This document shows positions 1 to 8,209 of a DNA stretch of 64,000 bases, in pieces. The stretch is taken from positions 992,001 to 1,056,000 of the forward strand of contig NZ_JADBED010000001.1 in NCBI RefSeq assembly GCF_014873955.1, written 5' to 3'. Made by a program: the position numbers and the translations under genes. This stretch comes from Nesterenkonia lutea (GTDB lineage: Bacteria; Actinomycetota; Actinomycetes; Actinomycetales; Micrococcaceae). Positions within the stretch are counted from its first letter, which is position 1. Every line of letters begins with the position of its first letter. The notes below the pieces were generated by a model that was given only the letters and a program-made list of their open reading frames with translations, made no database searches and was not told the origin of the DNA.

Positions 1-341
1 CGGATCAGCGCAAGATCCTCGGCTCCTTCCTCTTCTCCGGCGATGACGTGAGCAAGCCCGCCTCGGTGCTCTCCGGCGGCGAGAAGACTCGGCTGGCACT
101 TGCCTCGCTCGTCGCGTCCAGCGCCAACGTGCTGCTGCTCGACGAGCCCACGAACAACCTGGACCCGGCCAGCCGTGAGGAGATCCTCGCCGCCCTGCGG
201 ACCTATGAGGGCGCCGTCGTCCTGGTCAGCCACGATCCAGGTGCGGTGGAGGCGCTGAGCCCGGACCGGGTGCTGCTGCTTCCCGATGGTGAGGAAGACA
301 TCTACACCAAGGACTACGAGGACCTCATCACCCTGGCCTGA
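1..341 (+). CDS. ABC-F family ATPase, C-terminal fragment
   Basis: The gene is cut by the window edge. The reading frame is open from base 3 (DQRKILGSFLF...) and ends at 341, so only about 112 C-terminal residues are visible. They hold the ABC signature LSGGE, Walker B followed by DEPTNN (LLLLDEPTNNLD) and the switch histidine in LVSHD, which together place it in the second ATPase domain of a duplicated ABC-F protein. Such proteins have no membrane domain and act on the ribosome in translation or antibiotic protection. The subfamily cannot be decided from the tail. The apparent GTG at 48 lies inside the domain and is not the start. It converges on the SURF1 gene across a hairpin. Confidence 0.9.
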   Translation, partial: DQRKILGSFLFSGDDVSKPASVLSGGEKTRLALASLVASSANVLLLDEPTNNLDPASREEILAALRTYEGAVVLVSHDPGAVEALSPDRVLLLPDGEEDIYTKDYEDLITLA

Positions 342-376
342 GCCGGTGCATGCCGGGTGGCTCATGCCGCACCGGC
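342..376. terminator. Hairpin between convergent genes
   Basis: GCCGGTGC at 342-349 pairs perfectly with GCACCGGC at 369-376; a second inner pairing, GCATG with CATGC, is possible. It begins right after the ABC-F stop codon and lies between two converging genes, so it probably ends transcription. There is no U tract, as is common in high-GC actinobacteria. Confidence 0.5.
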
Positions 377-453
377 AGCTCGACGAGGACTCCCTGCACT
401 GGCGACAGGTCGCCTCCTGTGCCGGAGACGAACTCCCACCGGCGGGCTGATGC

Positions 454-1386
454 TCAGCGGTGCAGCTGCTGGTCCACCCAGGCGTCTTCAAGGTCTTCGT
501 CGGAGAGCCGGCCGGTCCGCAGCCGGTGGCGCCGACTGGCCTCGCGGGCTCTGTCCTGGGCGGGGGCCGATGAGGCGGCATGGACCGGGCCGCCGTCGTC
601 GGTCGTGGCCTGCGGGGCCTCCTCGGTCATTGCGGCCTCGGCCTCGTCGAAGTCCCGGTTCCGGGCGTGGATCCGGGCGGCATAGCCCCAGCCGATGAAG
701 CCGAGCAGACCGAAGGTGATCCACTGCATCGAGTAGGACAGGTGCGGGCCCTCCTCCAGCGAGGGCCGGGTCAGCTGGCGGGGCGCGGTCTCTGGGGCGG
801 GGGACTCCTCAGCCATCAATCCATAGCCCCCGGTGAGCAGACCGTAGCCGAGCTCATCCTGGTACTGCGCCAGATCGATCGAGGCGAGCTGTCCCTCGGG
901 AGCCTCGCGATTGATCGCTGGCTCCGCTGGACGGATCCTGACGATGACGTCCACCTGGCCCTCCGGAGGTGCAGGCCGGGACTCTGGCCGGGAGCCGTCG
1001 GTGCTGTCGGTCGGTAGCCACCCGCGGTCGATGATCACGACCTCCTCCGTGCCGGCCACGGCGAAGGGCACGAGAACCTCATAGCCCACGGAACCTCGAT
1101 GGGCCCGATTCCGGACCAGGAGAGAATCCTCCTGACGGTACTCCCCGGTCAGTTCCACCACGGTCCACTCATCCTCGGCCTCGGCCGAGTCGAAGAGCTC
1201 GCGCGCCTCGGCGTAGGGCACCGGGTCCTCGTCATAGTTGGCGACGATGCGGTTGATCTCCTCCAACGAGGCCTCGCGCCGGTCGATCTGCCACTGGCCC
1301 AGGAACACGCAGGCCACGGCGAAGAGCGTGCAGAGGGCGAACCAGCCGATCCAGGTCGGGCTCAGCAGGAAGCGGTAGCGGTTCAC
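454..1386 (-). CDS. SURF1 family cytochrome c oxidase assembly protein
   Basis: A 310-residue protein with the SURF1 layout: a transmembrane helix at about 12-30, a large extracytoplasmic domain with the conserved GEY and VIIDRGWLP segments (about 81-83 and 117-125), and a second helix at about 217-236 (SYSMQWITFGLLGF). SURF1 helps assemble heme a into aa3-type cytochrome c oxidase at the cytoplasmic membrane. The C-terminal 70 residues beyond the second helix are charged and probably cytoplasmic. The start is GTG at 1386, overlapping the TGA of the upstream gene in a GTGA arrangement, so translation is probably coupled to the 91-residue protein and DUF3099 upstream. Confidence 0.92.
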   Translation of the reverse strand: MNRYRFLLSPTWIGWFALCTLFAVACVFLGQWQIDRREASLEEINRIVANYDEDPVPYAEARELFDSAEAEDEWTVVELTGEYRQEDSLLVRNRAHRGSVGYEVLVPFAVAGTEEVVIIDRGWLPTDSTDGSRPESRPAPPEGQVDVIVRIRPAEPAINREAPEGQLASIDLAQYQDELGYGLLTGGYGLMAEESPAPETAPRQLTRPSLEEGPHLSYSMQWITFGLLGFIGWGYAARIHARNRDFDEAEAAMTEEAPQATTDDGGPVHAASSAPAQDRAREASRRHRLRTGRLSDEDLEDAWVDQQLHR

Positions 1387-1658
1387 ACATCACCCCGGTC
1401 TTCTCCGACCGAGGGTTCCGCCGACGAACCCATCGGCTCGGTGCTGCGCCAGAAGAGCCGCTGGGCGAGGAAGTTCTCCAGCCACGCGCGGTGCTCGTCG
1501 CAGGCCAGCCAGATCTTGCGCCGTTCGGGGTCATGGATCTTGGGGTTGTTCCACAGCACCTCCCAGCCAGCAGGGCTGCGGCATCCCTTGCGCGAACATT
1601 CGGGGGTCTGTGAACCGGGCTGAGCGCCTTCGGCGCCCAGGCTGTTGAGAAGATCCAT
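1383..1658 (-). CDS. Small conserved protein with C-x4-C...C-x2-H pattern
   Basis: A 91-residue protein starting at the ATG at 1658, which overlaps the stop of the DUF3099 gene (ATGA), and ending in a GTGA overlap with SURF1. A longer upstream reading in this frame is only the shadow of the DUF3099 gene. It has a Cys pair (ECSRKGC) near residues 20-26 and a second CDEH group near 55, with many Trp and Arg residues between them, suggesting a small zinc-binding fold. I recall homologues of this family next to SURF1 in related actinobacteria, sometimes carrying the unlikely name acetone carboxylase. Its position suggests a part in oxidase assembly, but that is inference; the function is unknown. 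Confidence 0.8.
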   Translation of the reverse strand: MDLLNSLGAEGAQPGSQTPECSRKGCRSPAGWEVLWNNPKIHDPERRKIWLACDEHRAWLENFLAQRLFWRSTEPMGSSAEPSVGEDRGDV

Positions 1659-2140
1659 CAGCGGAGCTCGTCCTCCACGCGGGGGTCCTGATCCTCCGGG
1701 ATCGGCTGATCCTCCGGGATCGGCTGGTCGTGCCCGGCATCCTCCGGGTCCACGAGCTCCCCGGAGATGATCTCCGGCGCGGTCGAGTAGCCGTCGGCTT
1801 CGGTCTCCAGAACCTCGTCCTGGTCCTCCCACCACTGACGGTCGGGCCCGGGAGCGGCCTCCTCGTGAGCCGTGCCCAGCAGCGAGGGGGCGTCGAGGTC
1901 CTCGGACTCGCTGCGCCGCATATACCGATCACCGCCGACATTGGCGGTGGTGACAGCGACATACGGCAGGACCACTGCCAGGGCGAGCAGAACCCAGGTC
2001 ATCCAGTTCTGCAGGATCACGGCCAGGATGAAGCACACCATGCGGATGCCCATGGACACCGCATAGCGGACCATTCTCCCGTGCTGCTCGTCACTGTGCT
2101 TCTGGGGGGCATCAGTGATCGAGTGGACCTGATCGCTCAC
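1658..2140 (-). CDS. DUF3099 domain membrane protein
   Basis: A 160-residue protein of the actinobacterial DUF3099 family, recognised by the N-terminal HSITDAP...SDEQ...GRMVRY segment and two adjacent transmembrane helices at about 28-43 and 46-66. The C-terminal half is acidic and low in complexity, with a repeated IPEDQP element near the end. The function is unknown. The start is a GTG at 2140 preceded by TAGAAT and six bases, the pattern of a leaderless mRNA. It is the first gene of a three-gene operon ending with SURF1. Confidence 0.88.
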   Translation of the reverse strand: MSDQVHSITDAPQKHSDEQHGRMVRYAVSMGIRMVCFILAVILQNWMTWVLLALAVVLPYVAVTTANVGGDRYMRRSESEDLDAPSLLGTAHEEAAPGPDRQWWEDQDEVLETEADGYSTAPEIISGELVDPEDAGHDQPIPEDQPIPEDQDPRVEDELR

Positions 2141-2142
2141 CC

Positions 2143-2159
2143 GGACATTCTAGATGTCC
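2143..2159. promoter_or_regulatory. Palindrome over the -10 box of the DUF3099 operon
   Basis: GGACAT (2143-2148) and ATGTCC (2154-2159) form a perfect inverted repeat with a 5-nt centre. The minus-strand -10 box TAGAAT (2152-2147) lies within it, six bases before the GTG start at 2140. A dimeric repressor bound here would block the promoter of the DUF3099-SURF1 operon. No regulator is identified. Confidence 0.45.
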
Positions 2160-2231
2160 AACCTGGAGGCGGGACGGCGATGTGACGCGACGGTCACATC
2201 AGAGCTGGCATAGGCTGGCCCCAGACGATGA

Positions 2232-3069
<838 letters not shown>

Positions 3070-3133
3070 GCCGCCGCGGCGGAGCAGCCACGCCAGACCG
3101 CATTCCACACGACGCAGAACTGAGGACAACCCC

Positions 3134-3895
3134 ATGACACAGCAGGACCTCGCCGGCACCGGCGCCATCATCACCGGATCCTCCCGCGGCATCGGCGCCG
3201 CGACCGCCGCGCTGATCGGAGCGCGCGGGGCGGGTGTGGTGGTCAACTACCGGCAGAAGGCTCCCCGGGCGAAGAAGGTGGTGGCAGAGATCGAGGCCGC
3301 CGGCGGACGCGCTGTGGCGGTGGGCGCGGACCTGACCGAGGCGGCCGGAGCTCAGGCGCTGGTGGACGCCGCCGTGGAGAACTTCGGTTCGCTGGACCTG
3401 CTGGTGCTCAATGCCTCCGGAGGCATGGAGTCCGGACGCGGAGGGGACTACGCGCTCAAGCTCAACCGCGATGCGCAGGTGCAGATGGCGCGCACCGCCA
3501 TCGAGGTCATGCCCGAGGGCGCGCAGATCGTGTTCGTGACCAGCCACCAGGCGCACTTCATCAAGCAGACCGCCACGATGGACTCCTATGAGCCGGTCGC
3601 CCGGTCCAAGCGCGCCGGTGAGGACGCCCTGCTGGAGCTGGTTCCTGAGCTGGACGCGAAGGGGATCACGCTGACCGTGGTCTCCGGAGACATGATCGAA
3701 GGCACGATCACCGCCACGCTGCTGGAGCGCGCGGAGCCCGGGGCCATCGCTTCTCGTCGCGAGGCCGCCGGGAAGCTCTACAGCGTCGAGGAGTTCGCCG
3801 CGGAGATCGCCTCCCTGGTGGGCCGCGATGACCTCGAGCAGGGCCACACCGAGCTCGTCGGCGGCGCGGAGGACTTCCTCGCGGCCAACGGCTGA
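3134..3895 (+). CDS. Atypical short-chain dehydrogenase/reductase
   Basis: A 253-residue SDR with a normal TGSSRGIG nucleotide-binding motif (14-21) and NASGG (about 93-97). The active site is unusual: Ser137 is present, but the region that should read Y-x3-K is YEPVARSK, so Tyr152 and Lys159 are seven residues apart and the residue four before the lysine is Val155. I recall this form (YEPVA.SKRAGED) as conserved in an actinobacterial SDR subgroup. It may use another geometry or not be a typical reductase; the substrate is unknown. The ATG start follows a GAGGA-containing ribosome site. It follows fabG after the repeat region and may be co-transcribed with it. Confidence 0.82.
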   Translation: MTQQDLAGTGAIITGSSRGIGAATAALIGARGAGVVVNYRQKAPRAKKVVAEIEAAGGRAVAVGADLTEAAGAQALVDAAVENFGSLDLLVLNASGGMESGRGGDYALKLNRDAQVQMARTAIEVMPEGAQIVFVTSHQAHFIKQTATMDSYEPVARSKRAGEDALLELVPELDAKGITLTVVSGDMIEGTITATLLERAEPGAIASRREAAGKLYSVEEFAAEIASLVGRDDLEQGHTELVGGAEDFLAANG

Positions 3896-3924
3896 GGTGC
3901 GTCGGAGTCCTCTGCGCTCGCGCG

Positions 3925-4992
3925 CTAGGAACCGAGGAGCAGGGCGGCCAGGGGCACCAGCACAAGAGCCGCCACCACCGCGAGGGTGCCGGCCAGCGCC
4001 GGCCTTCCCAGCGGCTCCGGCGGGATCAGCAGCCGACTCAGCCGCGCCGTCGTGATTAGCGCGGTCTCCGGCGCTGCGCCGGCGACCGAGGCATCCCTGG
4101 CCGGCGCGCCAGTCTCTGGAGGTGTGCCTCCACGGGTTCTCTGAGGACGCTCGGCGCTGCGGAGCACATCCTGGTGGTCCCGGCCCGCCGAGCTCAGCGC
4201 GAGGGCGCGCAGCAGGTCCTGACGAGAGTGCGCGCGCAGGGCGCCGTCGTCGGCCAGCATCTCGGTCAGCTCGGTGACGGCCGCACGTCCGTGCCGTGTG
4301 GTGGGCAGCCAGGGCAGCGCCCGATACCAGGCCTCGAAGGCCATGGTGAGGAAATGGTGGCGCTGCTGCAGATGCGTCTTCTCATGGGCGACGACGGCGC
4401 CCAGCTCGGCCGCGGAGAGCTGATCGAGCAGTCCGCGGGAGAGCACGGTCACCGAGCCGGCGTGGGTGCGCCCGGGCAGACAGTATGCCAGCGGCGCCTC
4501 GTGCTCGAGCACGTGGGCGTCCACGAGGTCCCCGGAGAGGTTGAGGTGACGCCCGAGGGCGGATGCCTGGTTTCCGTCCACCGGGGTGGAGAGCAGGCGC
4601 ACCACGTCGCGGTGGCGGCGACGCTGACCCAGGACCCGGACATAGGTGAGCAGCAGGGTCAGCAGCAGGTGTCCGCCCAGCAGAACTGAGAGACAGAGGG
4701 CGAAGATGTGGCCCGGGTGCACGCCGAGGTCTGTCAGTGCCGCGAAATCTGCCTCCGCCATGAGTCGCAGCACATGCGCGGCGGCGGCGGGCGCGGAATC
4801 ACCGAAGGGACCGAGTCCATAGAGCATCGGCGCGCCCACCATGGAGAGGCCCCCGGCCAGCGCGATCGCCTGCCACAGGAGCATGGCGGCCCAGGGGGAG
4901 CGGGAGCGGAACTTCGCCTCTCTGAGGAGCCGCGGGACGGAGATCGCCAGCACCAGGGCCAGTGCGGCGAGGCAGGCGGCGAGGATGGTCAC
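3925..4992 (-). CDS. M56 family membrane metallopeptidase (BlaR1-like)
   Basis: A 355-residue membrane protein with helices near 1-20, 35-60 and 95-120, a cytoplasmic zinc-protease domain with HEKTH at 203-207 and a downstream acidic motif (TEMLADD) near 244, and a last helix near the C-terminus. That is the M56 fold of BlaR1/MecR1, but there is no extracytoplasmic penicillin-sensing domain, as is usual for short actinobacterial members. In characterised systems the peptidase cleaves or inactivates a BlaI-type repressor. The BlaI-like gene lies 31 nt upstream in the same direction, so the two form a regulatory pair. The start is GTG at 4992. The signal it senses is unknown. Confidence 0.88.
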   Translation of the reverse strand: MTILAACLAALALVLAISVPRLLREAKFRSRSPWAAMLLWQAIALAGGLSMVGAPMLYGLGPFGDSAPAAAAHVLRLMAEADFAALTDLGVHPGHIFALCLSVLLGGHLLLTLLLTYVRVLGQRRRHRDVVRLLSTPVDGNQASALGRHLNLSGDLVDAHVLEHEAPLAYCLPGRTHAGSVTVLSRGLLDQLSAAELGAVVAHEKTHLQQRHHFLTMAFEAWYRALPWLPTTRHGRAAVTELTEMLADDGALRAHSRQDLLRALALSSAGRDHQDVLRSAERPQRTRGGTPPETGAPARDASVAGAAPETALITTARLSRLLIPPEPLGRPALAGTLAVVAALVLVPLAALLLGS

Positions 4993-5023
4993 CGGCCCAG
5001 CTTAGTGGGGACCGAGGCCGCCG

Positions 5024-5365
5024 CTATTCCTGGAGCAGGCGTCGCAGCGCCGCAGCCTCGGAATCCGGCATCGTGCCGATGAATCGGGCCAGCACGGCCT
5101 CGCGGTCACCGACGGTGCCGAGGACCTCGTTGAGCATCTCCACCGTGTGCTCCTCCCGGGAGGCTGTGGAGGTGTAGCGGTGCGGCCTGGTGGAGCGCTC
5201 CCTGCGGACCATCCCCTTGCGCTCCAGACGGGAGAGCACGGTCAGCACAGTGGTCACGGCGAGGTCCTCGCCCAGCCGGTCGCGCACGTCGTTGGCGCTG
5301 AGCGATTCGGCGCTGTCCCAGAGCAGGCTCATGACCGAGCGCTCGAGTCCTCCGAGAGTGGCCAT
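5024..5365 (-). CDS. BlaI/MecI/CopY family transcriptional repressor
   Basis: A 113-residue winged-helix protein of the BlaI family: LERSVMSLLW at the start, the recognition helix around AVTTVLTVLSRLERKG, and the basic RRERSTRPHRYT wing. The C-terminal helix would mediate dimerisation and carry the protease-sensitive site. The ATG at 5365 has GGAG nine bases upstream. It heads a two-gene operon with the M56 peptidase. A CTACA-CGC-TGTAG inverted repeat lies upstream at 5491-5503 and probably serves as its own operator. No beta-lactamase or penicillin-binding protein is near, so targets must lie elsewhere. Confidence 0.92.
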   Translation of the reverse strand: MATLGGLERSVMSLLWDSAESLSANDVRDRLGEDLAVTTVLTVLSRLERKGMVRRERSTRPHRYTSTASREEHTVEMLNEVLGTVGDREAVLARFIGTMPDSEAAALRRLLQE

Positions 5366-5413
5366 CTTCAGGTGCTCCTTATCGGGGTGTCACTGCAGGG
5401 ATATCACTGCAAT

Positions 5414-5444
5414 GGTGCACCTGGGACGGGGGTGCGGGTGCACC
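5414..5444. promoter_or_regulatory. Two GGTGCACC palindromes upstream of blaI
   Basis: Two identical 8-nt perfect palindromes, GGTGCACC, lie at 5414-5421 and 5437-5444, 23 bases apart from start to start, in the 5' region of the BlaI-like gene. The spacing of about two helical turns would put both on one DNA face. They are distinct from the BlaI-type repeat further upstream. Confidence 0.35.
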
Positions 5445-5490
5445 TGTGCCCAGGTAAGGCACCACGATACTCCTGCTTCGCCTCCGATTT

Positions 5491-5503
5491 CTACACGCTG
5501 TAG
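5491..5503. promoter_or_regulatory. Probable BlaI-type operator
   Basis: CTACA-CGC-TGTAG is a perfect inverted repeat with the TACA/TGTA half-sites typical of operators of the BlaI/MecI/CopY family. It lies 125 bp upstream of the BlaI-like start and just past the end of parC, so autoregulation of the BlaI-M56 operon is the simplest reading. Confidence 0.55.
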
Positions 5504-5513
5504 TAAGGGAGTG

Positions 5514-8102
5514 TCACGATCGCTGCGCAGGGTTCAGGTTCAGAGTCTCCGGGCTCGGCGCCACCGCGTCCACGGCGCGCTCCAGCGGGATCCCCGAGGC
5601 GTCACGCTGCGCCATCTCCGAAGGCAGGTTCCGGGCCGTGCCGTTCCTCGCCGCGCCGAGAGCGGGGCCGATGCCCGCCCAGCCCAGGCGCAGACGGTCT
5701 TCTCCGCGCATGAACCGATGGGAGCGCACCCCGGCGGTGCCGCGCCCCTTGGCGGGGAACTCTGCGAAGTCGGTGAGCTTGATGCTGCCCGACTCGAAGC
5801 CCTCAAGAGGCGTGTCCCCGGCGGCGAGGGTGACCACCAGCGCCTGCGAGACGTCGTGCTGGTCCCTGCCGTCGGCGTCCGCACCCTGAGCTGCGCCCTC
5901 GGGTGCGTCCTGACCTGCGACGGCCCTGGCGGGAACCACGGAGAAGCCGACCACGGTGTCGCCCTCGGCGAGCTTGATGCCCAGCATGCCGGCGGCAGTG
6001 CGTCCCTGCGCCCGGACCAGCCCCGCCGGGAAGTGCAGCAGCTGGGCGCCGGCGGTGATGAAGCAGAGGTGATCCTCGTCTCCGGCCACGGCGACATTGA
6101 CCACGCGGTCCTGGGCGCGACCCTCGCCCTTGAGCGCGACGACCTCCCAGTCGTCACGGTTGAGCGGATACTCCGGATTGACCCGCTTGACCCGGCCCTG
6201 AGCGGTGCCCAGCGCGATCACGGCATCCAGCGGGACGAACGCGAGGAGCTCCTCGTTCTTCTCCAGATGCAGGAACTCGCGGGCCTTGACCCCGTGAGTG
6301 AGGTTGACCCCGCCGGAGGACATCTCCACGGCGGGCATGTCCACCACAGGCACCCGGATCATCCGGCCGCTGGAGGTCACTGCACCGATCTCGCCCCGGG
6401 CCGTGGTGGCCACGGCGGAGGTCAGCGCATCATGCCGGGAGCGGCGGGTGGGATGGACCAGGGCTCCGCGCTCGGTGGTCCGGGCCAGCTGACCTGAGCT
6501 GGAGAGCACCGCCCAGCAGGGGGCGTCAGGGATCTGCAGGCTCGTGGAGCCCGCGGCAGGGCCGGACGGCGAGGGTGCCGTGGCGGCGGCCGGAGCGGCT
6601 TCGGCATCGAGCAGCTCGGTGCGACGGTCATCGCCATATTTCGCGGCCACCTCGTCGAGCTCATCGGCGACCAGACCGCGCAGCCGCTGCTCGGAGCCCA
6701 GAATGGCTTCGAGCTCCGCGATCTCCTCTTCGAGTCGCTGCTTCTCCTGCTCAAGTTCCAGCGCCGAGTACCGGGTGAGCTGACGCAGTCGCAGTTCCAG
6801 GATGTGGTCGGCCTGGAGCTGGCTCAGATCGAAGATCGCGATGAGTCGCTCGCGCGCCGAGGCAGTGTCCTCAGCGGCGCGGATGACCTGGATGACCTCG
6901 TCGATGTCCAGGATCGCGACCAGCAGACCTTCGACCAGGTGCAGTCGAGCCTGACGCTTCCGCAGCCGGTACGCACTGCGCCGTCGGACCACGTTCAGCC
7001 GGTGGTCCACATAGACCTGGAGCATCTCCAGCAGTCCCAGGGTGCGCGGCTGGCCCTGCACCAGCGCCACATTGTTGATGCCGAAGGAGTCTTCCAGCGG
7101 GGTCTGCCTGTAGAGCTGGGCCAGCACCGCCTGCGGGTTGAACCCCGCCTTGAGCTCGATGATCATGCGCAGGCCGTGCTTGCGGTCGGTCAGGTCGAGG
7201 ACGTCGGAGATGCCGGTGAGCTTCTTCGCCTGGACGGCGTCCTTGATCTTCTCGATGACCTTCTCCGGGCCGACCATGTAGGGCAGCTGGGTCACCACGA
7301 TCCCGGTCTTGCGCGCGGAGACCTGCTCGATGGAGACCTTCGCGCGGGTCTTGAAGGAGCCGCGGCCGGTGCGGTACGCGTCCCTGATGCCGTCCAGTCC
7401 CACGATGCGCCCGCCGGAGGGCAGGTCGGGGCCGGGAATGTGGACCATCAGGTCCTCCACCGTGGCCTCAGGGTTCAGGATCAGATGCTTGGCTCCGTTG
7501 ATGACCTCGCGCATGTTGTGCGGGGCCATGTTCGTGGCCATGCCCACGGCGATGCCTGAAGCGCCGTTGACCAGCAGGTTCGGGAAGGCGCTGGGGAGCA
7601 CGCCCGGCTGGGTGAGCTGGTTGTCATAGTTCGGCTCGAAGTCGACGACGTCCTCGTCGAGATCAGCGGTCATCGAGAGCGCCGCGGCGGTCATCCGGGC
7701 CTCGGTGTAGCGGGGGGCGGCCGGCCCGTCGTCGAGCGAGCCGAAGTTGCCGTGCCCGTCCACCAGCGGCAGTCGCAGAGCGAAGGACTGGGCCATCCGG
7801 ACCAGCGCGTCATAGATCGCGGCATCGCCGTGGGGATGCAGCTTGCCCATGACCTCGCCCACCACGCGCGCGGACTTGACGTGGCCCTTCTCCGGACGCA
7901 GCCCCATGTCCGCCATCATGTAGAGGATTCTGCGCTGCACCGGCTTGAGCCCATCGCGCGCATCGGGAAGCGCGCGCGAATAGATCACCGAATACGCGTA
8001 CTCCAGGAAGGAGGTCTCCATCTCCGCGGAGACGTCGATGTCGATGATGTTCTCTTCCGGGGTCACCGGTGGAATCTCGGCGCTCTTGGAACGGCGGGCC
8101 AT
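5514..8102 (-). CDS. parC: DNA topoisomerase IV / gyrase-type subunit A
   Basis: An 862-residue type IIA topoisomerase A subunit. The breakage-reunion domain fills about 30-490, with the catalytic tyrosine at Tyr132 (PRYTEAR) and the quinolone region [12 protein letters not shown], where Ala94 replaces the Ser seen in many bacteria. A coiled coil around 435-490 and a C-terminal beta-propeller follow. I find no clear GyrA-box (QRRGGKG type), which favours ParC over GyrA. The enzyme decatenates and relaxes DNA with ParE, whose gene is not in this window. A low-complexity Ala/Pro/Ser linker lies at about 505-525. The ATG at 8102 is divergent from the acetyltransferase gene; a TAGATA box for it lies at 8173-8178. 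Confidence 0.9.
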   Translation of the reverse strand: MARRSKSAEIPPVTPEENIIDIDVSAEMETSFLEYAYSVIYSRALPDARDGLKPVQRRILYMMADMGLRPEKGHVKSARVVGEVMGKLHPHGDAAIYDALVRMAQSFALRLPLVDGHGNFGSLDDGPAAPRYTEARMTAAALSMTADLDEDVVDFEPNYDNQLTQPGVLPSAFPNLLVNGASGIAVGMATNMAPHNMREVINGAKHLILNPEATVEDLMVHIPGPDLPSGGRIVGLDGIRDAYRTGRGSFKTRAKVSIEQVSARKTGIVVTQLPYMVGPEKVIEKIKDAVQAKKLTGISDVLDLTDRKHGLRMIIELKAGFNPQAVLAQLYRQTPLEDSFGINNVALVQGQPRTLGLLEMLQVYVDHRLNVVRRRSAYRLRKRQARLHLVEGLLVAILDIDEVIQVIRAAEDTASARERLIAIFDLSQLQADHILELRLRQLTRYSALELEQEKQRLEEEIAELEAILGSEQRLRGLVADELDEVAAKYGDDRRTELLDAEAAPAAATAPSPSGPAAGSTSLQIPDAPCWAVLSSSGQLARTTERGALVHPTRRSRHDALTSAVATTARGEIGAVTSSGRMIRVPVVDMPAVEMSSGGVNLTHGVKAREFLHLEKNEELLAFVPLDAVIALGTAQGRVKRVNPEYPLNRDDWEVVALKGEGRAQDRVVNVAVAGDEDHLCFITAGAQLLHFPAGLVRAQGRTAAGMLGIKLAEGDTVVGFSVVPARAVAGQDAPEGAAQGADADGRDQHDVSQALVVTLAAGDTPLEGFESGSIKLTDFAEFPAKGRGTAGVRSHRFMRGEDRLRLGWAGIGPALGAARNGTARNLPSEMAQRDASGIPLERAVDAVAPSPETLNLNPAQRS

Positions 8103-8172
8103 AGCGTGTGGGGCGGTCCTGTGTCTGTCGGGGGCAGAAGACTGCTGAGTCGCGGCGTCTGCTGCGGGGCAG

Positions 8173-8178
8173 TATCTA
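8173..8178 (-). promoter_or_regulatory. Probable -10 box of parC
   Basis: On the minus strand the sequence reads TAGATA(CT), about 70 bases before the parC ATG. It lies back to back with the promoter of the divergent acetyltransferase gene, whose box is only 20 bases away. Confidence 0.45.
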
Positions 8179-8196
8179 TTGCGGGCAGGTGATGGT

Positions 8197-8202
8197 TAGT
8201 CT
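8197..8202 (+). promoter_or_regulatory. Leaderless promoter box of the acetyltransferase gene
   Basis: TAGTCT followed by seven bases and the ATG at 8210, the spacing expected when transcription begins at the start codon itself. This decides between the possible ATG codons at 8192 and 8210. Confidence 0.55.
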
Positions 8203-8209
8203 TGATCCT

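Noticed and set aside
350..698. Two plus-strand open frames of about 110 codons after the ABC-F gene
   Set aside because: They lie over the 3' end of SURF1 on the other strand, are rich in Arg/Ser/Gly from GC-rich codons, and have no ribosome site.
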